Origin: Paenibacillus_E sp040812395
Lineage (GTDB): Bacteria; Bacillota; Bacilli; Paenibacillales; NBRC-103111
Assembly: GCF_040812395.1 (NCBI RefSeq)
Contig: NZ_JBFNXH010000012.1
Coordinates: forward strand, 1-64,000
Reading direction: 5' to 3'
DNA length: 64,000 nt
The position numbers and the translations under genes were made by a program. Positions 51,232-61,020 of this stretch are shown here, piece after piece; position 1 is the stretch's first letter, and every line of letters begins with the position of its first letter. Below the pieces are notes generated by a model. The model did no database searches. It had not been told where the DNA came from and was given only the letters and a program-made list of their open reading frames with translations.

Positions 51232-54200
51232 TTATATGCGATGCACAGGCAAGGAGAATGAAATGCTGCACCCTCTGCCTAACCGGCTTTCCGCCCAGAT
51301 CTGTCCTCCGTGATACTGGACAATTTCTTTGGCAATTGCTAGTCCTAGACCGCTTCCCCCCGTTGTGCTGCGGGACTTGGAAGCTTTATAGAAACGTTCG
51401 AAAATATGCGGTAGATCTTCTTCACTTATTCCGACACCCGTATCGGAAACTTGGATAATGAGTTCGCTCGGTTCTCCTGCAATTTCTGCTTTAACGCCGA
51501 TATGCCCGCCTTTTGCCGTAAATTTAAGCGCATTGTACAAAATATTCGCATAAACTTGCTCAATCCGATCGGTATCGACGGTCAGCAACAATTCATCGCC
51601 ATCCGGGAGAAGCATATCCAGTTTGTAGCTGATGCCAGCGTTTGCCGTATCCAATTCATACTGCTCAAACAACTGCCGGACCATAGCCATGCAGCTTGTA
51701 GGAGTCAACTGAAAATGAAATTGCTTGGTCTCCAGTCTACTGAGCTGATACAGGTCTGTAATTAAACGCTGGATGCCTACGATGCGCATATGAACAACAG
51801 AAAGATATTTTCGCTGTTCGTCCGGATCCAGAATGACTCCATCCAGTATAGCTTCTACATACCCTTGGATAGAGGTAAGCGGCGTGCCCAAGTCATGCGA
51901 AATATTCGATAACAAATCTCTGCGGGAAGTTTCCATGAGAGTCAGTTCATTCGTTCTTTCTCTGACTTTGGCCTCCAAATCATTATATAATCGAGCGTTC
52001 TCAATAGAAATCGCTGCCTGTGCAGACAACAGTTTAATGATATCAAGCCGATCCGAGGTGAACGCGTTACGAATAAGATTATTTTCGAGATAGAGGACGC
52101 CAACAAGATTACCTTGATGCAGGATCGGCTCGCAAAAGATGGATTTGCTTTCGTGCGCGCGAATGTAAGGGTCATGCGTGAAAAAACCTTTATTCGCAGC
52201 ATCGTCCAGCACGACGCCATCTTTGGTCCGTGCGACATATTGGATCACGGAAATGGAAAGATCCTCCCTAGTTTCAAGAGGGGTGGAGCTTACTGTGTAT
52301 GAATCCCTGCCTTCACGGGCAAGCGTTTCCGTTCGCATCTCGGCCTCAACGTAGAGACTGTCCTTATCCTTAAGAATAAGGATGCACCGTTCCGCTCCAG
52401 AGGAATAAGTAACAATCTCCAGCAATCGTTTCAAAAGTTGCTCCAGATTGACTTCACTGGATAAAGATCGCGAGGTATTCATGATCGTCACGAAATCGAG
52501 CGCTTGAAGGGAATAATCGCTGATCTTCGTCGTGCTCCAGTCTTGGTATTCCTTCAGTGAAGTCAAGTAGTGAGGATAACGCATTTTTAACTCATCCGCT
52601 TTCGCTTTTGCTCCCCAGCTCAGATACCCGTAATAAGCATCGGTCAAATACGTCTTCGCTATCTTCTCACGTAAAGCCTCTCTGTATAGCCTCCCCGCAA
52701 GCTCGCAGGCAATAGCTTCATGTTGAATAAATCCATTTGCCCGCGCTTGCCGGATGGCCGCTTCATAATCATGCTCCGCTTTTGCAAAATGACCTAGCAC
52801 GCGGTTCCATTCCGCATGCATCAGTAAACTTAGATGCTTGTAATTTTCTGAGCCATGGTTGGCCCATTTATCCATCTTGCCTATCATCTTCGCGATCTGC
52901 TTGTTGTACTTTTTCTGCTCGGAGTTCGAGGCTTCCTTATACACTGCCGTCATTGACAACACATAGTAATAGTAATTTTCCGGAATGTGGAACAATCCGA
53001 AAGAAACGGACTGCATGGATTCTGCTTGCGCCCCCATAATCATCGCATCTTTATATTGCCCGAACAAATAATAGAGCATCATCTTTTTGATAGAGTATAC
53101 ATGCAGAATCACTTGATTCGGATGGACTTCCAATTTCTTGACGAAACGGTCTTCCTCCGCTTGATCTTTGCCAATAACTAGGGGATTCGAGGATTGTCCC
53201 TCCAAATTATGAATAACCATACGCAGCATTTCCAGCATTAAAAGGGTATCATGATGATTGGTTTGCTCCAAGATGCGGTAGTGCTTTCCTAAATCCTCAT
53301 AAACTTCCGGCAGGGATACACCTTGAAAATCCTTTACAAGCACTTGATACGTCAGCGCATACCCAGTGAAAACCAGATCGCCGTCCTCGATCCCGCTTCG
53401 GAATGAATCCTGCAGATGGTCCAAGCAAACTTGCATCGGTTTTACCCAAGTAGAGACAAATAAACCGAACGAAAAGTGGCTTTTGCTGCGGAACTGATGG
53501 GATTGGAACTTTTCATTCATTCTCACTCCAAGCAGACCATACTGATAGCCGAGCTGATAATCACCAAATCCAGAACCTAGAATTAGGCCATAAGTGCCGT
53601 AAACATAAGCCATGACAGCCGAATTGCCATGTTTTAACGCGCGCTTGGTCATAACGAGCATGAAAAAAACGAATAAATTTGTATTCGTAAAATAAGCTGA
53701 TATCGCTATGCTCATCATCAAAGAGCTTAGTTTGAGCTGGTACTCGTCTTCCAAAATCGGCAAGTTATAGAGCTGGTCCGTGTTCTTACGCCCGATCATT
53801 ACTTTCAACTTGAGGTATTCCTGGAATAAATGAAGATTCGAAGGCTCGCTAGGGATTCGAATTCCTAGCTTTGCTAACGCTTCTAAACCAACTTCCACGC
53901 TTTTCTGCTGCTTGCCCACATTCGTGTATAAAACGACCTGTAAATTATAAATCTCCAGCCTAAGTTCATCTGTCTTTGCGTCCTTCAACAATCTTGAATA
54001 CGAGATTTCCGCTTCGTCTGCTTGCCCGTTTAAGTAAAGAACCTCTGATTTCTCTAAGCAGATCGTGAAACTCAGATCACTCAGTTCTTCCCTTTCATCA
54101 CGCTGAAGCAGTGCCAATGCCTTATTATAATATTGCAGTGCCGAGCGATACGCATTCGATGCCTTCGCTTTTCTGCCTGCTGCCAGATTCAATTCCATCA

Positions 54201-56439
54201 AATGAATAAAGGCCTCCCGCTCGACGAGAAGATCAGAGCCAATATTCATCTGATTCACAATATCGAACAATCGCAGTTCGATCTGATCTGCTGTTAAACG
54301 CTGGAGCAGCTTCTGACCAATATCTAAATGCATGCAAGGTATGACAGCGCTATCCATAGAACCATATACAGCTTCTTGAATGGAATCGTGCACAAAGCTA
54401 AAACGAATGTCGTGCGCAGCGGTTTCATCCTGCATGTCGCTGTAAAATTTATAATCCAAACCTTCCGGGATAATCAATCCCGTTTGAATGGCACCTTCCA
54501 GCTCGCTCAAAATACTCGTAAACGGCGTCTCTGTTACGATGCCAAGCGTTTCAAGGTCAAATGTTACGCCTATGCAAGCAGCCAAACGCAGTAAATATTG
54601 CGTTCTCTCCGGCATACGGTGAAGCTTCTCCGCCAAAAGGTACATGAGGTTATCAGTGATTCTTAACATTTGAATCTCATCCATATCCCACGTCCATCGA
54701 TTGGCTGCATAATCGAACCTCAGCAAGCTTTGCTCGTGCAGGGCAACGAGAAACTGCTTAACGAAAAATGGATTGCCCCCGGTTTTCTGCAGCACCAGCT
54801 CCGCCAGTTCCTTCACCTGCTGAGGCTCGTACTTCATTGCCCCGGCAATCAACTGCTGAACAGCCCAAATGTTAAGCGGCTTCAGAGCAACCGTCTCCGC
54901 CACCAAACGAGCTGGCAATTTCTCCATCAGATGCTCGCTTGTCGAAGTGAGCCTTGCACACTCAAACTCATTGCGATAAGAACCAATAAAAAGCAGATGC
55001 TGATTCTGCCAATCATTGAGTAACAATTCCAGGAATTGCAGCGATCCTGCATCAGCCCACTGCAAATCATCAAGAAACAGTACAATAGGCCGGTCTTTCA
55101 CGGAAAACACGAGCAGAAATTGCTGCAGCAAAAAATGCAGCCGATTTTGTGTTTCTTGCGGAGGCAGTTGTTTGGCTTCCGGTTGATCGCCGATCAGGAG
55201 CCTCAGCTCCGGAATTAAATCAGTCAGCACGCTGCCGCTTGTACCCAGCACAGCAAGCAGCCGCTGCCGATAGCCTTCAATCTGCTTATCCTTCTCTGTA
55301 AGCAGTTGTCGCACTAGCTGGCGCAGCGCCTTGGACAATCCATGATAAGAAATATGCTGCTTATTCGGCTCAAATCGCCCGGACAAGAACCAGCCGTTAT
55401 CCTTCATGACCGTCTTCATCGTCTCAGCGATCAAAAAGGACTTGCCGAAGCCGGATTCCCCTGAAACCCAGACGGCTTCGAGCGATCCCTGCACAGTCCG
55501 CTGGTACACTTGCAGCAATTTGTCCTTTTCCTCTTCACGACCATACAAGCCTTGAGGGATTTGGAACATGTCTGTCCGGTCTGCTTGTCCTACCTCAAAT
55601 GGCCCAATCTCGCCTTGATCTTCGTACATCGCTAAGCAGCGTTCCAAATCCTGAATAATCCCGTACGCACTCTGGTACCGTTCCTCGGCATTTTTGGCAA
55701 GCAACTTCATAACGATATCCGACAGTGGTCCGGGTATGCACAGGCGAAGACTTGCCGGCGGTGTCGGAGAGACGGCAAAATGGCAATGAATAAGCTCCAC
55801 CGGATCCTCCGTCTGAAAAGGTAGCCGCCCCGTCAGCATTTCGTAGAACGTAACCCCTAACGAATAATAGTCGGAACGATAATCGATAAGCCGGTTCATA
55901 CGGCCAGTTTGCTCGGGCGACATGTAGCTCAGCGTACCTTCAAGCATAGATGGATCCAGCATTTCCTGTCTTTCTCTTGATAACGAGGAGATGCTGAAGT
56001 CCCCCAGCTTCATAATTTGCTTTTCGGGATTAATAATAATATTGCTTGGTTTAATATCCTTATGGATGACGTAACGTTGATGAATAGCTCCAACAATTTT
56101 GACCAGTTGGATCGCTGAGGTTAAGAAAGTTGGCAGCGATTGGCGAAAAACGGGAAAATATCCGGAAAGCGTTTCACCATCGAAGTCCTCAAGAACAAGC
56201 ATCAAGCTGTTCCGGTGCTTGAGGAGCGCAAGAGGTCTCACAACCCCGGGGATATCAAGCGATTTGCCAATCTCATACTCCCGCTTCATTCTGGAAATTT
56301 CCGGCGGTGTCGGGAAGTCGGATCTGAGAATCTTGAGTATGACTTTCTCCATCGTCTCACGATGGGAAGCACGGTACAGCACGGTACGGTCGCCCTGATA
56401 TATTTGTCTAATCACATCGTATTCGGGCAAAGTAAACAT
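51232..56439 (-). CDS. hybrid Ser/Thr kinase - AAA ATPase - GAF - histidine kinase (HstK type)
   Basis: The 1735-residue cytoplasmic protein carries an N-terminal Ser/Thr kinase (about 1-265; Lys36 in VILK, HKDIKPSN with Asp128, DFS in place of DFG at 147), a STAND-like ATPase (Walker A GESGFGKS at 327-334, Walker B IVLFLDDLQWAD near 450), a long helical TPR-like region, a GAF domain (about 1340-1490) and a histidine kinase with phosphorylatable His in SNISHDLGTPL and an HATPase with DTGVGI and GSGLGLAI. This layout is known in cyanobacterial HstK proteins and some Firmicutes. No response regulator is adjacent. I start at the ATG at 56439 after AGGAGGAATACC. It follows the FAD oxidoreductase gene by 20 bp. 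Confidence 0.93.
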   Translation of the reverse strand: MFTLPEYDVIRQIYQGDRTVLYRASHRETMEKVILKILRSDFPTPPEISRMKREYEIGKSLDIPGVVRPLALLKHRNSLMLVLEDFDGETLSGYFPVFRQSLPTFLTSAIQLVKIVGAIHQRYVIHKDIKPSNIIINPEKQIMKLGDFSISSLSRERQEMLDPSMLEGTLSYMSPEQTGRMNRLIDYRSDYYSLGVTFYEMLTGRLPFQTEDPVELIHCHFAVSPTPPASLRLCIPGPLSDIVMKLLAKNAEERYQSAYGIIQDLERCLAMYEDQGEIGPFEVGQADRTDMFQIPQGLYGREEEKDKLLQVYQRTVQGSLEAVWVSGESGFGKSFLIAETMKTVMKDNGWFLSGRFEPNKQHISYHGLSKALRQLVRQLLTEKDKQIEGYRQRLLAVLGTSGSVLTDLIPELRLLIGDQPEAKQLPPQETQNRLHFLLQQFLLVFSVKDRPIVLFLDDLQWADAGSLQFLELLLNDWQNQHLLFIGSYRNEFECARLTSTSEHLMEKLPARLVAETVALKPLNIWAVQQLIAGAMKYEPQQVKELAELVLQKTGGNPFFVKQFLVALHEQSLLRFDYAANRWTWDMDEIQMLRITDNLMYLLAEKLHRMPERTQYLLRLAACIGVTFDLETLGIVTETPFTSILSELEGAIQTGLIIPEGLDYKFYSDMQDETAAHDIRFSFVHDSIQEAVYGSMDSAVIPCMHLDIGQKLLQRLTADQIELRLFDIVNQMNIGSDLLVEREAFIHLMELNLAAGRKAKASNAYRSALQYYNKALALLQRDEREELSDLSFTICLEKSEVLYLNGQADEAEISYSRLLKDAKTDELRLEIYNLQVVLYTNVGKQQKSVEVGLEALAKLGIRIPSEPSNLHLFQEYLKLKVMIGRKNTDQLYNLPILEDEYQLKLSSLMMSIAISAYFTNTNLFVFFMLVMTKRALKHGNSAVMAYVYGTYGLILGSGFGDYQLGYQYGLLGVRMNEKFQSHQFRSKSHFSFGLFVSTWVKPMQVCLDHLQDSFRSGIEDGDLVFTGYALTYQVLVKDFQGVSLPEVYEDLGKHYRILEQTNHHDTLLMLEMLRMVIHNLEGQSSNPLVIGKDQAEEDRFVKKLEVHPNQVILHVYSIKKMMLYYLFGQYKDAMIMGAQAESMQSVSFGLFHIPENYYYYVLSMTAVYKEASNSEQKKYNKQIAKMIGKMDKWANHGSENYKHLSLLMHAEWNRVLGHFAKAEHDYEAAIRQARANGFIQHEAIACELAGRLYREALREKIAKTYLTDAYYGYLSWGAKAKADELKMRYPHYLTSLKEYQDWSTTKISDYSLQALDFVTIMNTSRSLSSEVNLEQLLKRLLEIVTYSSGAERCILILKDKDSLYVEAEMRTETLAREGRDSYTVSSTPLETREDLSISVIQYVARTKDGVVLDDAANKGFFTHDPYIRAHESKSIFCEPILHQGNLVGVLYLENNLIRNAFTSDRLDIIKLLSAQAAISIENARLYNDLEAKVRERTNELTLMETSRRDLLSNISHDLGTPLTSIQGYVEAILDGVILDPDEQRKYLSVVHMRIVGIQRLITDLYQLSRLETKQFHFQLTPTSCMAMVRQLFEQYELDTANAGISYKLDMLLPDGDELLLTVDTDRIEQVYANILYNALKFTAKGGHIGVKAEIAGEPSELIIQVSDTGVGISEEDLPHIFERFYKASKSRSTTGGSGLGLAIAKEIVQYHGGQIWAESRLGRGCSISFSLPVHRI

Positions 56440-56459
56440 GGTATTCCTCCTAAGATCCT

Positions 56460-58100
56460 CTATAGCGGCTTGCCGTCCCAAGGAAGCCCTTGATCGAAGC
56501 GGCGTTTGTCATGGTGACGCCAAGGCCACAGCACATCTATTCCTTTTAAATCAAACGTGTACATTTCCCAAATTTCACAGAGCGGCTCTTTGGATTGATC
56601 TTTTTCAAGAATGGCGTTAACGGCGCGCCTTGCCGCTTCATTAGCGCCTTCCATTGTCGCCAAATTCGTATTCGTCCTCACGTAGTCCGCTGCCAGGAAC
56701 AAATTAGGAATAGCCGTGTAAGCGTTCGGGCGATCCTCCCATGTGCCGACTTTATTAATAAGCAGAGGTTCCATATTAACGATTGTATGTGGATTTTCAA
56801 AATGAATGTCGGAATCAAGGAACCAGGAATGTAGAACTTCGTCTTCCAGAATCACAGCGCCATCCACATTCAAGCTTTTCTTCATTTGTTCCCAAACTTC
56901 TGTTTTAATTTCTTCCGCCGTGCAGTTCATGGCAGGTTTGCCATATAAAATACCTGGAGACTCCCAGTCCGAAATATCTACGGATAGTACGCCTTTTACA
57001 GTGCCATCTCCATACTCGCTCAGATTGACGTCCGGCCAGAACTGCTTCTGAGAGACCGATGTGAGCGACCAAGGCGCATCCAAATAAATGACATGACCAT
57101 TCGTAATCGTGACATCCTCTTTTAAATAATATTGAATACCGTTCATCCAGGCAACGGAATCTTTCAGCTTCACGACCCCAGCCAGCGATGGGTCGGCTTC
57201 CAACATAGACGGCGTCACTTTGGTTGCCATCACTTCAACAGGGAATGCAGCGATGAAATAATCGCCTTCTACTTTAAACGTGCGCCCATCTTCCGTAATG
57301 GTAGCACTGCGGATAACGCCGTCTGCGCAATCTATACTCTCCACCTTGGCAGACAAATGATAATCGACCCCTTTGCCCCGCAAATAGGTCAGCCATGGAT
57401 GAATCCATTTGTCATTGGTCGGGCCATTAAGCAGGCGGACGAAGCTTGTGCCTGGCGTTGTAATATCCAGCGTCATCTGAACAGCGACAGGACCAACAGT
57501 CTGTGTATTGGCAATCTTGGATTGACAGGCAACGAGCGTTTTCGTAAAGCCGGCAAATATTTTTTGGAATGCCTCTGACTGTTCCTCCGCTTCAATAAAC
57601 GTCCACCAATCAATGAGATTATACTCATCTTGAATGCGCTGATCACAACTCGTCATCACTTGCCAGAGCTTATCGGCATATTGTTCCATATCCGCAAGAC
57701 TTAGGCCCAGTCTGCTGTCAAACAGATCCTTCAAGACGATTTTAAGATTTTCAACAGAGAATTCAATCTTGGCCAGCAGCGGCAGGAGCGGTGCCGTAAA
57801 GGTTGCTATATCCAGGCGCGTGACTTCCATCAGATTATCATAAACCGTGGCGTCACCGTAAGGGATGCGCTGAAGGGTGTCGATGACATGCCGGTAAAAA
57901 CGAGGAAACAGCCGGAACCCATGCTCGCCCGGTAGGTCTTTTCTCCCATCTGTACCGCTTCCTTCAAAAGGCATGCTTCTGGCTTTACCTCCCGGAATCG
58001 ATTTGAACTCATAAACGGCAACTTCGTAACCTCGTTCAATCAACTCATGAGCAGCACTTAAACCTGCTACACCGCCACCCAAAACAACGACTTTTTTCAT
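56460..58100 (-). CDS. FAD-dependent oxidoreductase (HpnE/phytoene desaturase-like)
   Basis: The 546-residue flavoprotein has an N-terminal dinucleotide fold VVVLGGGVAGLSAAHELIERG with acidic E at the end of the second strand (VAVYE), GEHGFRLFPRFY, and the C-terminal FAD motif LFLAADYVRTNTNLATMEGANEAARRA. This is the amine-oxidase superfamily branch that includes carotenoid desaturases and hydroxysqualene dehydroxylase. No terpenoid genes are nearby, so the substrate is open. I start at the ATG at 58100 after GGGGAGAG. It is the first gene of an operon with the hybrid kinase. Confidence 0.85.
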   Translation of the reverse strand: MKKVVVLGGGVAGLSAAHELIERGYEVAVYEFKSIPGGKARSMPFEGSGTDGRKDLPGEHGFRLFPRFYRHVIDTLQRIPYGDATVYDNLMEVTRLDIATFTAPLLPLLAKIEFSVENLKIVLKDLFDSRLGLSLADMEQYADKLWQVMTSCDQRIQDEYNLIDWWTFIEAEEQSEAFQKIFAGFTKTLVACQSKIANTQTVGPVAVQMTLDITTPGTSFVRLLNGPTNDKWIHPWLTYLRGKGVDYHLSAKVESIDCADGVIRSATITEDGRTFKVEGDYFIAAFPVEVMATKVTPSMLEADPSLAGVVKLKDSVAWMNGIQYYLKEDVTITNGHVIYLDAPWSLTSVSQKQFWPDVNLSEYGDGTVKGVLSVDISDWESPGILYGKPAMNCTAEEIKTEVWEQMKKSLNVDGAVILEDEVLHSWFLDSDIHFENPHTIVNMEPLLINKVGTWEDRPNAYTAIPNLFLAADYVRTNTNLATMEGANEAARRAVNAILEKDQSKEPLCEIWEMYTFDLKGIDVLWPWRHHDKRRFDQGLPWDGKPL

Positions 58101-58195
58101 CAAATTTCTCTCCCCATTTTGCTCCAATATGTAAAATTCAATTTAAAACCATCATAGCATCTAGGTCGTTTGTCGCATAGTCTTGCAAAAAGATT

Positions 58196-58224
58196 TTGAA
58201 AACTTGAAATTTCTTATATACTAT
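58196..58224 (+). promoter_or_regulatory. candidate promoter of the pseudokinase-PASTA gene
   Basis: TTGAAA (58196-58201) and TACTAT (58219-58224) are separated by 17 bases in the divergent region between the FAD gene and the PASTA gene. Confidence 0.4.
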
Positions 58225-58312
58225 TCATAAAGCCTGTTGTACTTAAAACACATCGTATCTCCGAATCATATAAAGATGTGACTATATGAAATAAAGAGAG
58301 GGTCGACTTCGG

Positions 58313-59509
58313 ATGGATCAAAGATTAGGTAGACGCTATGTGCCCAAATCGCAAATCTTCTCTTTTCATAACGGAACTATGCACCACGGTGAGGATTTAT
58401 TTTTAAATAGGAATGTCATTTTCTATACCACAGAGCTTGAAAATGGGCAATCGGGCAAAGACTATCTGCTTCGTCTCCGACAATCCGCCTCTTTCAACCA
58501 TGAAGGCTTCCTTCATATTCTCGATACCTCGATTGAGGAGCATGCTGTGCTTATCATTCTGCAATTGAAGCCCGGCAAGCTTATGAGAGAGGGCTTGTTA
58601 ATCAGGAATTGGACATTCGATCGTGTCATCAGCCTCGTTGCCGAGTTGGGGGTATCCTTATTAGATGCGTTAGAAGAACAGATTACAGGGTTTTCCGTAG
58701 ACGTCGATAATTTGTGGCTCGGGGAGAATGGCCGGCTCTCGGTCATCAACTACTGGGAACAAGGAGAAACACAGGCGCAAGGGGCCCTCGGGCTTTGCCG
58801 GCTAGCAATCAAACTGCTCACCGGAGAGTCTGATTTGCCGGGTCCTTTCGAAGCCTTGCATACTCACCTGGAAAGGGCTGCAATCCCAACGGCATCAAAT
58901 GAACAAAAAGATGCGTTCGTGAAACTGGTCAAACTCGTTGGACAGGGGCAATCGTCCTTATCTACCTTTATTTTCGGATTGAATCAATTGACTTCAACCT
59001 ATGAGGCGGATGAGGTTCATGCCGAGCAAGCACCCGTTTCACAATCTGCTCATATGGCGGTATCCGCTCCAAACGAGGTCACGCTAAAGAGTAGATCTTT
59101 CAATCGAAAAGCCGTTGCAGCCATCACTATCGTGCTAGCGGCAATTATCGTTATCTGGCTTCTCTGGCCTTCCTCCAAGGCAGATCGCCATGTAACGGTG
59201 ACACCAAGCCAATCCACTAAAGTCGCTGAATCTACCGTTCCTAAGCAAACTCCTGCACAGGTAACAAGTGCGCCCAAGAAGTCGGACACCGACCAGGAGG
59301 AGCTCAAAGAAACTGCTGTTCCGAGCCTAGTCGGTATGGCCCAGGAAGATGCAGAGAAGGCAGCTTTAGCTGCTGGGCTCCACTATGAATACCATTTGGA
59401 AGCGAATGAACAAGCCAAAGGGACAGTGACCAGGCAAGACCCCGCTGCCGGAACGAAGGGACTGCAAGGCGACAGCGTAACTTTTTGGGTTAGCAAAGGA
59501 AGCGAATAG
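58313..59509 (+). CDS. pseudokinase-TM-PASTA protein
   Basis: The 398-residue protein has a kinase-fold N-terminus (about 1-230). The catalytic-loop position reads FSVDVDNLWLGENGRL instead of HRDxKPxNILL, and the DFG position reads NYW, so phosphotransfer looks impossible. A single membrane helix (AVAAITIVLAAIIVIWLLWP, about 268-287) is followed by a Thr/Pro/Lys linker and one C-terminal PASTA domain (VPSLVGMAQEDAEKAALAAG). PASTA domains bind peptidoglycan or lipid II. It is divergent from the FAD/hybrid-kinase operon. It could relay a wall signal by protein contact, perhaps to the kinase at 51232. Confidence 0.85.
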   Translation: MDQRLGRRYVPKSQIFSFHNGTMHHGEDLFLNRNVIFYTTELENGQSGKDYLLRLRQSASFNHEGFLHILDTSIEEHAVLIILQLKPGKLMREGLLIRNWTFDRVISLVAELGVSLLDALEEQITGFSVDVDNLWLGENGRLSVINYWEQGETQAQGALGLCRLAIKLLTGESDLPGPFEALHTHLERAAIPTASNEQKDAFVKLVKLVGQGQSSLSTFIFGLNQLTSTYEADEVHAEQAPVSQSAHMAVSAPNEVTLKSRSFNRKAVAAITIVLAAIIVIWLLWPSSKADRHVTVTPSQSTKVAESTVPKQTPAQVTSAPKKSDTDQEELKETAVPSLVGMAQEDAEKAALAAGLHYEYHLEANEQAKGTVTRQDPAAGTKGLQGDSVTFWVSKGSE

Positions 59510-59590
59510 TGCGTACATAAATGCAGAGCGATGGATCAGCGCGCTTAAAACCATGTTCAGATGTATGGAAAAACAAAAGAAAAAATCGCA

Positions 59591-59632
59591 AAAAAACTCT
59601 GTCCCGCTGATTGAGCGGAACAGAGTTTTTCG
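59591..59632. terminator. bidirectional terminator between convergent genes
   Basis: AAAAACTCTGTCCCGCT and AGCGGAACAGAGTTTTT pair around GATTG, with A-run and T-run on the two sides. It serves the PASTA gene and the convergent monooxygenase gene. Confidence 0.85.
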
Positions 59633-59645
59633 TTTTCTACCGTGC

Positions 59646-60977
59646 TTACGGCTGGAGCACCTTGCTATAACGGTTTGCCGGAATGCGCAGGCCGAGATTC
59701 TCACGCAGCGTGTCATGCTCATACTCCTCGCGGTAGATGCCGCGAGCTTGCAGGATGGGCACGACAAGATCCACGAAATCGTCCAAACCGCCCGGTAAAG
59801 CAGAATGAATGATAAAGCCGTCCGACGCTTTTTCTTCAACCCATTGCTGAATAAGATCGGCCACTTTTTCTGGCGTGCCGATGAATTCCCCTTTTGGCGT
59901 AGCGGATTGGAGAGCGACTTGGCGAAGCGTCAGGTTTTGCTCCTTCGCTGTTTGCTTGATTTTGTTCGTCCCGCTTTGGAAACTGTTGCTGCCGAAATCG
60001 CCCAAGTCAGGGAATGGCTCATCCAGCGGATGCTGCGAAAAGTCATAGTGCTCGAAAAAGCGTCCCAAGTAGTCGAGCGCACGATCAATCGTCACCAAAC
60101 TGGCTAATTCCTGGTACTTGCGCTCTGCTTCTTCCTCGGTTCGTCCGACAATTGGCCCAATGCCCGGCAAAATAACGATATCATCTTCGGAGCGGCCATA
60201 TGCGGCAGCTCTTTGCTTCACATCCGCATAGAAGCTCTTTGCTTCCTCAATCGTTTCATGATGCGTAAATACGGCGTCTGCCGTTTTTGCCGCCAAATTT
60301 TTACCAGCCTCTGACGATCCCGCTTGGAAGACGACCGGCTGCCCTTGCTTCGAGCGGGCAATATTGAGCGGTCCTTGCACGGAGAAAAACTCTCCTTTAT
60401 GGTCTAAACGATGCAATTTCTCAGGATCGAAAAAGACGCCACTCTCCTTATTGCGCACAAATGCATCATCTTCCCACGAATCCCATAGCCCTTTGACTAC
60501 TTCCAAATGCTCTTCCGCAATGCGGTAACGCTCTGGATGCGTAGGATGAGCGCCTTTGTTGAAATTTTTCGACGAGCCTTCCAGCGGAGATGTAACAACG
60601 TTCCATCCCGCGCGTCCGCCGCTAATGTGATCCAATGAAGAGAATTGTCTGGCAACCGTAAACGGCTCGCTATACGACGTAGACAGTGTCCCCACAAGGC
60701 CGATTTTCGAAGTCACGGCGCCCAAGGCCGAAAGAATTGTGAGCGGCTCGAACCTATTCAGAAAATGAGGAATCGACTTCTCCGTAATATACAGTCCGTC
60801 AGCAATAAAAACGAGGTCAAATTTGCCCGATTCCGCTTTCTGTGCTTGCTGCTTATAAAATTCAATATTCACGCTCGCATCCACAAGCGCATCCGGATGC
60901 CGCCATCCAGAAATATTCCCGCCCACCCCATGGATAATAGCACCGAACTTAACTTGTCTCTTTTTACCTTTTGTCAT
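59646..60977 (-). CDS. NtaA/SnaA/DszA-family flavin monooxygenase (copy 3)
   Basis: This 443-residue paralog of the copies at 23274 and 24659 has the same landmarks (GWRHPD, FIADGLY, TSYSEPFTVARQF, GVFFDPEKLHRLDHKGEFF, VFQAGSSEAGKN). It is followed by a strong terminator and preceded by an acetyltransferase gene 43 bp upstream. It belongs to a two-gene unit that shares a regulatory motif with the main island, so it is probably part of the same regulon but acts on a different substrate. Confidence 0.92.
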   Translation of the reverse strand: MTKGKKRQVKFGAIIHGVGGNISGWRHPDALVDASVNIEFYKQQAQKAESGKFDLVFIADGLYITEKSIPHFLNRFEPLTILSALGAVTSKIGLVGTLSTSYSEPFTVARQFSSLDHISGGRAGWNVVTSPLEGSSKNFNKGAHPTHPERYRIAEEHLEVVKGLWDSWEDDAFVRNKESGVFFDPEKLHRLDHKGEFFSVQGPLNIARSKQGQPVVFQAGSSEAGKNLAAKTADAVFTHHETIEEAKSFYADVKQRAAAYGRSEDDIVILPGIGPIVGRTEEEAERKYQELASLVTIDRALDYLGRFFEHYDFSQHPLDEPFPDLGDFGSNSFQSGTNKIKQTAKEQNLTLRQVALQSATPKGEFIGTPEKVADLIQQWVEEKASDGFIIHSALPGGLDDFVDLVVPILQARGIYREEYEHDTLRENLGLRIPANRYSKVLQP

Positions 60978-61020
60978 AGGACTTCTCTCCTCATTCTATC
61001 TTTTCTATTTTCTCTATATG

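Noticed and set aside
50998..51271. Small minus-strand frames after the kinase gene
   Set aside because: They have no adequate ribosome-binding site and overlap terminators on both sides.
58270..58300. ACTATATGAA match to the HxlR-associated 18-mer before the PASTA gene
   Set aside because: Only ten AT-rich bases match and the position, just before the ribosome-binding site, differs from the other two sites. Chance is likely.
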